From DATKJS01 sp050015275 (GTDB taxonomy: Bacteria; Acidobacteriota; Aminicenantia; Aminicenantales; Saccharicenantaceae), in the NCBI GenBank assembly GCA_050015275.1, contig JBEKBS010000008.1, positions 1 to 64,000 of the forward strand: DNA of 64,000 bases. Direction: 5' to 3'. Each line of letters opens with the position of its first letter. Position 1 is the stretch's first letter. The translations under genes were made by a program, and so were the position numbers. This document shows positions 41,534 to 49,446 of the stretch, in pieces. A model generated the notes under the pieces. The model saw only the letters and a program-made list of their open reading frames with translations, was not told where the DNA came from and made no database searches.

Positions 41534-42955
41534 ATGGACGAGAAAGCCAGGGGATCCACGAAGAGCGCCGCCCGCCGCAGCGTCTTCGCCCTTCCCGTGA
41601 TGGCGGGCATCACGTTCATCGCCCTGCTCGTGGCCGCGCGCCACCTGGGCCTCGTCGCCGTCCCCCCCGCCTTGATCCTCGTCGCCCGTTGGGTCGTGAC
41701 AGTCCTGTTCGTCGGGCACGCGATCCAGCGCCGCTCGCTCACGACCTGGATCATCGTCAGCATGGTCATCGGCGCCGGGATCGGATACGACCTCCCGGCC
41801 GTGGCCGTCAACCTGAGGGTCTTCAGCCAGATCTTCCTCCGGATGATCAAGACGATCATCGCGCCGCTCCTGTTCGCCACCCTGGTCGTCGGCATCGCCG
41901 GGCACTCGAACCTCAAGCAAGTGGGCCGGATGGGGGTCAAGGCCCTCATCTATTTCGAGATCGTGACGACCCTGGCCCTGTTCATCGGCCTGGCCGCCAT
42001 CAACATTTCCCAGGCCGGCAAGGGGATCAGCCTGCCGGCCCTGGCCAAGACCGAACAGCTCGCCGCCGCCAGGCCATCGGCGGCCGACACCGTCATCCAC
42101 ATCTTTCCCGAGAATATCGCCAAGGCCGTCGCGGACGGGCAGATCCTCCAAGTGGTCATCTTCGCCGTCGTCTTCGGGATTTCCTTGGCCCTCATCTCCG
42201 AGGCCAAGCGCCGTCCCCTCCTCACCCTCACGGAGAGCTTGGCCGAGCTCATGTTCAAGTTCACGAACATCGTCATGCTCTTCGCCCCGGTCGGGGTCGG
42301 CTGCGCCATCGCCTATACGGTCGGGCACATGGGGCTCGGGATCCTGGTCAACCTCTTCAAGCTCCTGGCGACGTTCTACGCGGCCATCATCGTGTTCATC
42401 CTGGTCGTCCTCCTGCCCGTGGCCATCCTGATCCGGGCTCCGATCAGGAAATTCCTGGCGGCTATCGCCGAACCCGTGACCTTGGCCTTCGCCACGACGA
42501 GCAGCGAGGCGGCCCTGCCCCGGGCCATGGAGGCCATGGAGGCCATCGGCGTCCCGCGCAAGATCGTCGCCTTCGTCATGCCTTTGGGCTACAGCTTCAA
42601 CCTCGACGGCTCCAGTCTCTACCTCTCGCTCGCGGCCATCTTCGTCGCCCAGTCGGCCGGGGTCGCCATGAGCTTCGGCCAGCAGCTGCTCCTCGTCTTC
42701 ACCCTGATGCTGACGAGCAAGGGCGTCGCCGGCGTTCCCCGGGCCTCCCTGGTCATCCTGCTCGGCACGGTCGCCCAGTTCAACCTGCCCACGGAGCCGG
42801 TCTTCATCATCCTCGGGATCGACGAGCTCATGGACATGGCCCGGACCTCCCTCAACGTCCTGGGGAACAGCTTTGCGACGCTCGTCATCGCCCGCTGGGA
42901 GAAGGAGTTCGGCACCGAACGCCCCTCGTCGATCATCCGGGAAGCCGCGGAGTGA
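41534..42955 (+). CDS. Dicarboxylate/amino-acid:cation symporter (DAACS family)
   Basis: 473 aa from ATG 41534; the in-frame GTG at 41522 sits only 2 nt behind the -10 box. Family motifs are complete: the re-entrant serine-rich loop TTSSEAALPRAMEA, the FNLDGSSLYLSLAA unwound helix and GVPRASLVIL of the second loop, plus MIKTIIAPLLFATLVVGI. It imports glutamate, aspartate or C4-dicarboxylates with Na+ or H+. The N-terminus has three extra helices (about residues 15-70) before the usual first helix pattern. Confidence 0.9.
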   Translation: MDEKARGSTKSAARRSVFALPVMAGITFIALLVAARHLGLVAVPPALILVARWVVTVLFVGHAIQRRSLTTWIIVSMVIGAGIGYDLPAVAVNLRVFSQIFLRMIKTIIAPLLFATLVVGIAGHSNLKQVGRMGVKALIYFEIVTTLALFIGLAAINISQAGKGISLPALAKTEQLAAARPSAADTVIHIFPENIAKAVADGQILQVVIFAVVFGISLALISEAKRRPLLTLTESLAELMFKFTNIVMLFAPVGVGCAIAYTVGHMGLGILVNLFKLLATFYAAIIVFILVVLLPVAILIRAPIRKFLAAIAEPVTLAFATTSSEAALPRAMEAMEAIGVPRKIVAFVMPLGYSFNLDGSSLYLSLAAIFVAQSAGVAMSFGQQLLLVFTLMLTSKGVAGVPRASLVILLGTVAQFNLPTEPVFIILGIDELMDMARTSLNVLGNSFATLVIARWEKEFGTERPSSIIREAAE

Positions 42956-42978
42956 GCGGGCGGAGCGGGGGGAGCGGC

Positions 42979-43007
42979 TTGCAAATTCCCGGCGTTTTTG
43001 GTATCCT
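42979..43007 (+). promoter_or_regulatory. Candidate promoter of rpoZ
   Basis: TTGCAA (42979-42984), 17 nt, TATCCT (43002-43007). Leader about 37 nt to TTG 43051. Confidence 0.4.
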
Positions 43008-43050
43008 TGACTGAAATTGCCCGGAATCCCCGGCGAGGAGTCGAACGACA

Positions 43051-43446
43051 TTGGATAATTTCGGAAATATCGACAGCAAGTTCAGGTTCGTGATCCTGGC
43101 CTCCAAACGCGCCAAGCAGCTGCTCAAGGGCGCCAAGCCCAAGGTCAAGGGCAAGTCGAGGAACCTGATCCGTATCGCCCAGACGGAAGTCCGATCGGGA
43201 CTCATCGCATACGAGTTCATCCCTGCAGGCCAGGACGAGGTCCCGGACCGGGATGAGCGCGTGTTCGTCGGCGCCGACATCGGCGGCGACGAGATCGGCG
43301 AACCCGAAGCCGCCGCCGGCAAGGAGATCGTCGAAGAGGAGGCCGTGAAGGACGCCGGAGAAGCCCTCGGGGACGAGGACGAAGAGAACGAAGAGGAACC
43401 CGACGCGGAACTCGAGGATGGCCTGAAGGAAGACAAGGACGAATAG
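43051..43446 (+). CDS. rpoZ: RNA polymerase omega subunit with acidic tail
   Basis: 131 aa, start TTG 43051 with GAGGAG 10 nt upstream. Residues 1-62 match RpoZ: SKFRFVILASKRAKQLLKG, then KSRNLIRIAQTEVRSGLIAYE. The omega subunit wraps the beta-prime C-terminus and helps assemble the polymerase. From about residue 70 the sequence is an acidic, low-complexity tail rich in Glu, Asp, Gly and Ala, much longer than the 70-90-residue norm. The gene stands alone between a symporter and a convergent CYTH gene. Confidence 0.85.
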   Translation: MDNFGNIDSKFRFVILASKRAKQLLKGAKPKVKGKSRNLIRIAQTEVRSGLIAYEFIPAGQDEVPDRDERVFVGADIGGDEIGEPEAAAGKEIVEEEAVKDAGEALGDEDEENEEEPDAELEDGLKEDKDE

Positions 43447-43461
43447 GGCCGGACAGCCCGG

Positions 43462-44004
43462 TCAATCGCCCTCGGGGCTCTCCTCTTCCTTTGGCTTTCC
43501 CTTTTCCCGCTCCATCAGCTCGATGTAGTCCGCCTGGATGAAATCCGGACGTCCGAACCCCAGGGCCCGGGCGAAGCGGGTGATCTCATGGCGCTCGCCC
43601 TCGAGCTCGAGGAAAGCGCCGACGGGCGTTTCGTCGAGGCAGATGGCCAGCCGCCCCTTGCGGAACATGGTCCTGTGCTTCCGGTAGGAGAAGGCCGGCT
43701 GGAGACCGAGGGCCCTGAGGATCTTCCGGACCTGGCCCGAATCGCTGACCCCCGTTTCGAATTCCTCCCGGACCTTGAACGAGCGAGATTTCCGCGGACT
43801 CCCCTTGAAGGTCAGAGAGGCCCTCTTTCCCGCCCTGCGGAGCCGGAGGGCCCGGCGGCCGGACTTGAGCGTCCCGGCCGGGAAATCATATAGGATATTC
43901 TCTTCGAGGACCCGGTCCGTGGTGACGGCCGCCCCCAGGGCCAGGAGCTTGTCCCGGACCGTCTTGGGGTCCTGGACCCGGATCTTGACTTCAATCTCGA
44001 CCAT
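43462..44004 (-). CDS. CYTH-domain protein (class IV adenylate cyclase/thiamine triphosphatase type)
   Basis: 180 aa. The EIEVKIRV motif at the N-terminus (ExExK) and the triphosphate tunnel residues in LRLRRAGKRASLTFKG, EEFETGV and FLELEGERHEI define the family. CyaB-like bacterial members bind a triphosphate substrate and metal. Whether this one makes cAMP or splits a triphosphate cannot be decided. It lies 50 nt downstream of the polyprenyl synthase on the same strand and probably shares its transcript. Confidence 0.88.
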   Translation of the reverse strand: MVEIEVKIRVQDPKTVRDKLLALGAAVTTDRVLEENILYDFPAGTLKSGRRALRLRRAGKRASLTFKGSPRKSRSFKVREEFETGVSDSGQVRKILRALGLQPAFSYRKHRTMFRKGRLAICLDETPVGAFLELEGERHEITRFARALGFGRPDFIQADYIELMEREKGKPKEEESPEGD

Positions 44005-44054
44005 CGTTGCGTCTCCTCAGGAGAAGATCCCGTCCCCGGGTTTTCCCGCCGGGA

Positions 44055-45080
44055 TCAACGGTTCCTGTCCAGGACGAACCGGGTGAGCCGGACCAGGGCC
44101 TGCTGAGGGCCGGAATCGGGGAAGCGGCCGAGAATCCCCATGGCCCTCTCTGAAAACCAGAGGGCCTTGGCGCTCGTGTAGGCCAGGGCCCCGCTCCCCG
44201 AGAGGAGATCAAGGAGGCCTTCCTTTTCGTCCCGGGAAATGTCCTTGCGTCCGACGAGCCCGGCGATCCGGTCACGGTAGGGACGACCGTCGCTTCGGAG
44301 GGCATGGATCAACGGCAGGGTCACCCGGCCCTCGGCCAGGTCCGACAGGATCGGCTTGCCCAGGGCCTTCTCGTCGCCGGTGAAATCGAGGAGGTCGTCG
44401 ACAAGCTGGAAGCACAGGCCGAGGTTCCGGCCGAATTCCGCGATGGCGCCCTCTTCGTCGGAAGACGCCTGGCCGAGGAAGGCCCCGATTCGGCAGCAGG
44501 CTGCGAACAGGACCGCCGTCTTCTTCTCGATGATGCCTAGGTAGCGCTCCTCGGTGATCCCCAGGTCGCCTCCGGCGGCGTATTCGTCGAGCTCCCCTTC
44601 GATCATCAGCGCCGAAACGTCGGCCAGAAGCTGAATGATGCGGTCGTGCTTCGACCGGAGGGACAGCCCGATCGATTTGATGTAGAGGTAATCGCCGAGG
44701 AGGACCGTGATGTTGGGTCCCCACTTCTCGTGGACGGTTTCGGTCCCGCGGCGGAGGTCGGCCTTGTCGATGATGTCGTCGTGGATGAGGCTGGCCGTGT
44801 GGATGAGCTCGACGAGGGAGGCGAGGAAAATGGCCTCGTCGGCCCCGGGCTTGAACAGGCGGGAGGCGAGGAGGACGAGGGCGGGGCGCAGCCTCTTCCC
44901 CCGCTTCCTGAGGACGTAGCGGCTGACCTCGGCGGTCAGCGGGTTTTCGGAGTGCGACCAGCCCTCGAGCTGCTCCTCGACCCTGTCCAGGTCGGGCTTG
45001 ATGTCCTTGTATACGGCGGCCATCTCGTGTCCTATCGATCCGGACATCCACCGGCTGGGAAGGGGGTAAGGCGACGTCAT
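44055..45080 (-). CDS. Polyprenyl diphosphate synthase
   Basis: 341 aa, trans-isoprenyl synthase fold. The first Asp-rich motif is LIHDDIIDKAD (DDxxD) and the second is LVDDLLDFTGD. GKRLRPALVLL and KTAVLFAACCRIGA fit too. Chain-length residues before the first motif (HTASLIHDD) suggest a medium or long chain such as octaprenyl, as needed for quinones or polyprenyl phosphate. The start at 45080 overlaps the yajQ stop by 4 nt; an ATG at 45047 is an alternative. Confidence 0.9.
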   Translation of the reverse strand: MTSPYPLPSRWMSGSIGHEMAAVYKDIKPDLDRVEEQLEGWSHSENPLTAEVSRYVLRKRGKRLRPALVLLASRLFKPGADEAIFLASLVELIHTASLIHDDIIDKADLRRGTETVHEKWGPNITVLLGDYLYIKSIGLSLRSKHDRIIQLLADVSALMIEGELDEYAAGGDLGITEERYLGIIEKKTAVLFAACCRIGAFLGQASSDEEGAIAEFGRNLGLCFQLVDDLLDFTGDEKALGKPILSDLAEGRVTLPLIHALRSDGRPYRDRIAGLVGRKDISRDEKEGLLDLLSGSGALAYTSAKALWFSERAMGILGRFPDSGPQQALVRLTRFVLDRNR

Positions 45081-45568
45081 CGGTAGTTCATGAACTGCAT
45101 GTGGATACCCAAGTCCTTGCCCTTGAGGAAGGTGATGACCTCCTGGAGGACGTCGATCTTGGGCGAGGAGACGCGGACCTCATCTCCCTGAATGGCGACC
45201 TGCGCCTTGAGCTTTGTCCCCTTGACGAGCTTGACGATCTCCCGGGCTTTTTCGATCGGGATGCCGACCTGAAAGCTGACGTCCTGCTTGACGCTCCTGT
45301 TCGGCCCGTCCTCGATCTTCCCGTAGGTGAGCGCCCGGAGGGGGACTTTCCTCTTGACGAGCTTCTCCTCGAGCGCCGTCCGCAGGGCCTTAACTTTGAA
45401 GTCGTCCTCGGCGCCGAGGGTCAGCTTGTCTTTCTCGAGGGAGATGTCCGCGCGGCTGTTCTTGAAGTCGAAGCGGTTCCGGATCTCCTTCAGGGTGATC
45501 TGGACGGCGTTGGCCACCTCCTGGAAGTCGATCCGGGAGACGATGTCGAAGGAATGGTCCTGGGCCAT
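45077..45568 (-). CDS. yajQ: YajQ-family nucleotide-binding protein
   Basis: 163 aa, the typical YajQ length. It begins AQDHSFDIVSRIDFQEVANAV and contains NRFDFKNSRADI and KEIR motifs, then VSFQVGIPIEKAREIVKLVK and ends DLGIHMQFMNYR, all diagnostic. Members bind c-di-GMP and/or nucleic acid in some species. It starts 12 nt after the tatD stop and overlaps the polyprenyl synthase start. Confidence 0.93.
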   Translation of the reverse strand: MAQDHSFDIVSRIDFQEVANAVQITLKEIRNRFDFKNSRADISLEKDKLTLGAEDDFKVKALRTALEEKLVKRKVPLRALTYGKIEDGPNRSVKQDVSFQVGIPIEKAREIVKLVKGTKLKAQVAIQGDEVRVSSPKIDVLQEVITFLKGKDLGIHMQFMNYR

Positions 45569-45577
45569 GGCGGCCCT

Positions 45578-45606
45578 ATCTTAGCATTGACCGCCGGTTT
45601 TTTCAA
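45578..45606 (-). promoter_or_regulatory. Possible internal promoter before yajQ
   Basis: Minus strand: TTGAAA (45606-45601), 17 nt, TAAGAT (45583-45578), only 9 nt before the yajQ ATG. It lies inside the tatD 3' end, so it may be fortuitous. Confidence 0.25.
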
Positions 45607-46399
45607 ACGGGAAGAGGCCGGCGAAATTACGGGTCGTGGCCTCGGCCAGCTCCGGGAAGGGGATACCGCGCAGCCCGGCCAGGAGCCTGGCCGTCTCAGC
45701 GACGAACGCCGGCTCGTTCCTCTTGACTTTCCCCCGGAAGGGGACTGGTGCGAGGTAGGGGGAGTCGGTCTCGACCAGGAGCCGGTCCATGGGGATCTTC
45801 TTCGCCACCTCCCGGAGATCGCCAGCCTTGGGGAAGGTCAGGATCCCCGAGAATGAGATGAGGAAGCCCCGGTCGATCATCGCCCGGGCCGTCTCCCAGT
45901 CCTCGGTGAAGCAGTGAAGGATCCCGCCGGCCGTGAGGCGCCCGGCGTCGACTGCGGCGATGATGTCCGACCCAGACAGACGGCTGTGGAGAATCGCCGG
46001 GAGGCCGAGTTCCCGGGCGATCTCGAGCTGCATCCGGAGGACGTCCCGCTGGCGTTCAGGGGGAGAGAGGTTATAGTGGTAATCGAGCCCGATCTCGCCG
46101 ACGGCCCGGATCGCGCCTTTCGCCCCGAGATCGCTGAGCGCCCGGAGGTGATCGTCGGTCATGTCCTTGGCTTGATGGGCGTGGACTCCGGCCGCGGCCA
46201 GGACCGACGGGAAAAGCTCACCCAGATCAAGGATCGCGGGCAGGCTGCGGGGCTGGACCAGGTCCGCCGGGCAAAGGATGGCGACGAGGCCCGAGGCGAA
46301 GGCCCGCCGGACGACGTCCTCCCGGTCCGGGTCGAACTCGGGCATGTCGAGATGGGCGTGGGAATCCACGAGCCGGGGAGGATGGGCGGTCGTTTGCAT
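45581..46399 (-). CDS. tatD: TatD-family metal-dependent hydrolase
   Basis: 272 aa. The TIM-barrel amidohydrolase-type metal ligands are visible: DSHAHLD (HxH), GEIGLDYHY, LPAILHSR, ILHCFTEDW and ETDSPYLAPVPFRGK. TatD proteins act as 3'-5' exonucleases or deoxyribonucleases. AGGAGG sits 11 nt before the ATG. A 6-bp inverted repeat (GAGAGA...TCTCTC, 46418-46441) lies just upstream. Confidence 0.93.
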   Translation of the reverse strand: MQTTAHPPRLVDSHAHLDMPEFDPDREDVVRRAFASGLVAILCPADLVQPRSLPAILDLGELFPSVLAAAGVHAHQAKDMTDDHLRALSDLGAKGAIRAVGEIGLDYHYNLSPPERQRDVLRMQLEIARELGLPAILHSRLSGSDIIAAVDAGRLTAGGILHCFTEDWETARAMIDRGFLISFSGILTFPKAGDLREVAKKIPMDRLLVETDSPYLAPVPFRGKVKRNEPAFVAETARLLAGLRGIPFPELAEATTRNFAGLFPFEKTGGQC

Positions 46400-46524
46400 C
46401 CCCGCCTCTACCTCCTTGAGAGATGGTCAGAAAGGTCTCTCACTCCTAAGGACCCGCTCTCGGCCGCCGCCCCGGGTCGCGGAGGGCCTGATCCGAAAGG
46501 ATCGATGCTCGTCGGCCGCCCAGA

Positions 46525-48276
46525 TCACTGGGCGAGCTTGGTCTTCAGGGTCCGGAGCGGGATTGCCCCGAAGCTCGTCAGCTTCTGGAGGAAGTCTTTC
46601 TGGGAGAACGCGGCTCCCTTGAGCTTGGCGTAGTCTCCCGCGAGCTCCATAATCTCCTGGTAGCCGATGTAGGCCAGGGTCGCTTCTCCGGGGTCAAGGA
46701 CAATGTGGTTCCAGCGCGCCTCGGCTTCCGCTTGGGTCATGAACCCGCCATGCATCATGTAGTCAACGACCTTTTCCTTGGCATAGGTACCCTCGTGGAC
46801 GTTCATGTCCATCTGGAAGTCGATGACGTTCTTGAGCATGAGCTTGAGCTGGTTGAGCCTCATCCGGAGGTCGAAGTTGCCGAACCCGGACTGGACAAGC
46901 ATGTCCTCAATATAGACCGGCCAACCTTTGAGGAGGGCCTGGTTGGCGGCCATCCGCTTGATGACGGAGGGGTCTTTCCGGGTGAAATAGGCGGGCGCGT
47001 AGCTGCCCGGGTAGACCCTCTGGACGGTCATGAAGTCGACGTAGTAGTTGTTGTGCTCCTCGAGGAAGGACGAGGTCTGGTCAGCCGACCAGTCCGACGG
47101 GATGGCTTGGACATAGAGCGTGCTGGGGCCGGAAGACTCGAAGGCGCCCGGCCCGGCCAACTGGAACCATCCCCCCCCGACCATGTAGGCCGGCATGGGC
47201 TCGATCTGGAGGCTTTCCTCGGGGAGATCGAGGAGCTTGGTCTGCTCGATGAAGTTCTTGATCGTGGCCGCCGATTGGCTGATCCGGCCGACAAACTCGT
47301 CCCGGCCTGGGTGGTCCGTCTTGATCTTGTCGAGCACGCCCTGGATGACGACCCTGCGGATTTGCTCCTCGCGAGTGGGCCTGTCAGCAATGTTCGTCCC
47401 GATCTGGTCCATATTCACTCCCGGATACATGATCTTATAAAAGGGCATGCAGACGAAAAACATGTCGCGGCGGATATTGTTGAAGTCGGCCTTGGAACGG
47501 GCCACGATGTCCGCCGTGATCGAGAGGTTGCCCTGGGTCAGGTAGCGGAGAAGCTTGACATGCGTCTCGCCGCCCCGGAAGTTGCCGTTCGACCGGGGCA
47601 GGAGCTCGTTCTGGAGGAATCGCTGGTAGTCCTCGAGCGCGGCTACGACCTTGGGCGTCTCCGCCAGAAGGCCGTTGGCCGAGCCGCCCAGCTTGGCGAT
47701 ATCGGTCTTGTAGAAGTCCATGATGCCCGGCAGCTGCTTGATGGCCGCCTCGGTGTATTCCTGGGGCGGGTTCTTCAGGTTGTCCTTGGCCTTCTTGATC
47801 AGCCCGGGAAGGAGCCTGGCCCGGGCCGCGGCCGTCGGAGCGCCGGGGTTCCTGATGATCAGGGACCGGACGCTGTTGACGAAGAGGCCGTTGTAATAGA
47901 GGGGGTTGTCGATCAGGAAAAGGGAATTCTCGAGCCTCAGGACCTGGAGGTCCAGGAAATCGCGCATGATCTCCTGCTCGATCTGCTTCTCCGGGGAGAG
48001 CTTGAACTTGTCGATCTTGGCCACGAGCTCCTGGTTGAAACCGTCCACGCTTTCCAGGAATTTCTCGATGGTCGCCTGGCTCAGGTCCTCGAGCTTATCG
48101 TTGTACTTGGTGTAGCCCTGGAGGGTCCCGGCGGTCGGGAAGAGCTTGAAGTAGGCGTCCCAGAACGTGTCCTGGAATTTGTTGAACTTGGCGTCTTCGG
48201 CGGTCTGGGCCAGAACGTTTCCGGCCGTGAAGGCGAGGAACGCCACCACTGTCAGTGTCAAAACCGTCTTTTTCAT
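46525..48276 (-). CDS. Secreted DUF885 protein with degenerate metal site
   Basis: 583 aa from ATG 48276, preceded by AGGAGGTGCGA. Signal peptide 1-23 (ends VLAQT). The whole DUF885 fold is recognisable: WDAYFKLFPTAGTLQGY at the N-terminus, PGLIKKAKDNLKNPPQEYTEAA, and AEARWNHIVLDPGEATLAYIG with GYQEIMELAGDYAK at the end. The usual HExxPGH metal motif is Gln419-Arg420-x-x-Pro423-Gly424-Ser425, and the following EGW is KGW. Loss of all ligands suggests a non-catalytic homologue. It has its own promoter. Confidence 0.82.
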   Translation of the reverse strand: MKKTVLTLTVVAFLAFTAGNVLAQTAEDAKFNKFQDTFWDAYFKLFPTAGTLQGYTKYNDKLEDLSQATIEKFLESVDGFNQELVAKIDKFKLSPEKQIEQEIMRDFLDLQVLRLENSLFLIDNPLYYNGLFVNSVRSLIIRNPGAPTAAARARLLPGLIKKAKDNLKNPPQEYTEAAIKQLPGIMDFYKTDIAKLGGSANGLLAETPKVVAALEDYQRFLQNELLPRSNGNFRGGETHVKLLRYLTQGNLSITADIVARSKADFNNIRRDMFFVCMPFYKIMYPGVNMDQIGTNIADRPTREEQIRRVVIQGVLDKIKTDHPGRDEFVGRISQSAATIKNFIEQTKLLDLPEESLQIEPMPAYMVGGGWFQLAGPGAFESSGPSTLYVQAIPSDWSADQTSSFLEEHNNYYVDFMTVQRVYPGSYAPAYFTRKDPSVIKRMAANQALLKGWPVYIEDMLVQSGFGNFDLRMRLNQLKLMLKNVIDFQMDMNVHEGTYAKEKVVDYMMHGGFMTQAEAEARWNHIVLDPGEATLAYIGYQEIMELAGDYAKLKGAAFSQKDFLQKLTSFGAIPLRTLKTKLAQ

Positions 48277-48313
48277 TCGCACCTCCTGCCTGCAATGGCG
48301 ATCGTTGTCGCAC

Positions 48314-48343
48314 ATCCTAGCATAATTCTCACTCCCCTGACAA
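48314..48343 (-). promoter_or_regulatory. Promoter of the DUF885 gene
   Basis: Minus strand: TTGTCA (48343-48338), 18 nt, TAGGAT (48319-48314). Leader about 31 nt. Confidence 0.45.
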
Positions 48344-48384
48344 TCCCTTTCGTCAGCCTCGATGTATATGAAAAAAGACCGTTG

Positions 48385-49386
48385 TCACCAGCGGATGAGG
48401 GCCGAAGCCCAGGTGTATCCAGAACCGAAAGCCGTCAGGACGACGAGGTGCCCCCGCCGGATCCGGCCCTCCCGGACCGCCTCGTCGAGGGCGATGGGGA
48501 TAGAGGCCGCGGTCGTGTTCCCGTACCGGTCGATGTTGCGGATGACCTTTTCTGCGGGGATCTTGAGGCCCTTGGCGACCATCAGGGAGATCCGGTCGTT
48601 GGCTTGGTGAGGAATGAGCGCGTCGATGTCGTCGACGGTCAGGCCATTGTGCTGGAGGCCGGTCCGGACGGATTCGGGCATCCGTTCGCAGGCATTGACG
48701 AACACGTGCCGGCCGTCCATCCGCGGATAGAATTTCCCCTGGTCGAAAAACTCCTTCTGGAAGGTCGGATTATCCCCGGGGCAGGGCTTTTCCATCCAGA
48801 GCTGGGAGGCGAAATGGCCGTCCGCGAACAGGTGTGTCGAGAGGATGCCCCGTCCGTCATCCGCGCCGTTGGGCTCGAGGATCGCGGCCCCGGCGCCGTC
48901 GCCGAAGAGCACGGCCATGTCGCGTCCCTCGTCCGAGTAATCCAGGTTCGCGGACTGGACCTCGGCGGCGACGAGGAGGATCCTTTTATAGGTGCCGACC
49001 CGGATGAACTGGTCGGCCGCGGCCAGGGCGTAGATGAAGCCGCTGCACTGGTCTCGCACATCCAGGGCGCCGATAGTGCCGAGGCCGAGCTTCGCCTGAA
49101 CGAGAACCCCGATTCCGGGAAAATAATGGTCGGGGGAGAGGGTGGCGGCGACGATGAAATCGATGGTGCCCAGGTCGATCCCGGCGTTTTGGATGGCCAT
49201 CCGGGCGGCCTCGCAGGCCAGGTCCGAGGTGTTGACCCCCGGCTCGACGTGGTGGCGCGTGACGATCCCGCTTCTCTGGCGGATCCAGTCGTCCGATGTG
49301 TCCATCCGCTTTTCGAGGTCCTGGTTGGTGACGACCCTGGGGGGGACGTAATGACCCGTACCCGTGATGACGGTTCTTCTGTCCAT
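48385..49386 (-). CDS. fabH: 3-Oxoacyl-ACP synthase III (FabH)
   Basis: 333 aa from ATG 49386; an in-frame TTG at 49398 overlaps the -10 box and is excluded. The thiolase-fold catalytic triad is present: Cys in RDQCSGFIYA, His in IPHQANDRI and Asn in YGNTTAASIP. It condenses acyl-CoA with malonyl-ACP to start fatty-acid synthesis. No other fab gene is adjacent. It is 60 nt downstream of the SDR gene and next to a serine-palmitoyltransferase-like gene, so it might supply a special acyl chain. Confidence 0.9.
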   Translation of the reverse strand: MDRRTVITGTGHYVPPRVVTNQDLEKRMDTSDDWIRQRSGIVTRHHVEPGVNTSDLACEAARMAIQNAGIDLGTIDFIVAATLSPDHYFPGIGVLVQAKLGLGTIGALDVRDQCSGFIYALAAADQFIRVGTYKRILLVAAEVQSANLDYSDEGRDMAVLFGDGAGAAILEPNGADDGRGILSTHLFADGHFASQLWMEKPCPGDNPTFQKEFFDQGKFYPRMDGRHVFVNACERMPESVRTGLQHNGLTVDDIDALIPHQANDRISLMVAKGLKIPAEKVIRNIDRYGNTTAASIPIALDEAVREGRIRRGHLVVLTAFGSGYTWASALIRW

Positions 49387-49397
49387 GGGCGACGACA

Positions 49398-49426
49398 ATT
49401 ATAAATGATGGGATTCGAAAAATAAA
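49398..49426 (-). promoter_or_regulatory. Promoter of fabH, very short leader
   Basis: Minus strand: TTTATT (49426-49421), 17 nt, consensus TATAAT (49403-49398). Only 11 nt separate the -10 from ATG 49386, so the leader is about 4-5 nt. Confidence 0.45.
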
Positions 49427-49446
49427 GGGATTCCTGAACCGTCCCC

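Noticed and set aside
41513..43051. 512-codon minus-strand frame
   Set aside because: Antisense to the symporter and overlapping two promoters; Asp/Gly/Gln-rich low-complexity translation.
46705..49404. 899-codon plus-strand frame
   Set aside because: It spans two minus-strand genes (DUF885 and fabH) and their intergenic region, which a real gene would not do. Composition is shadow-like.
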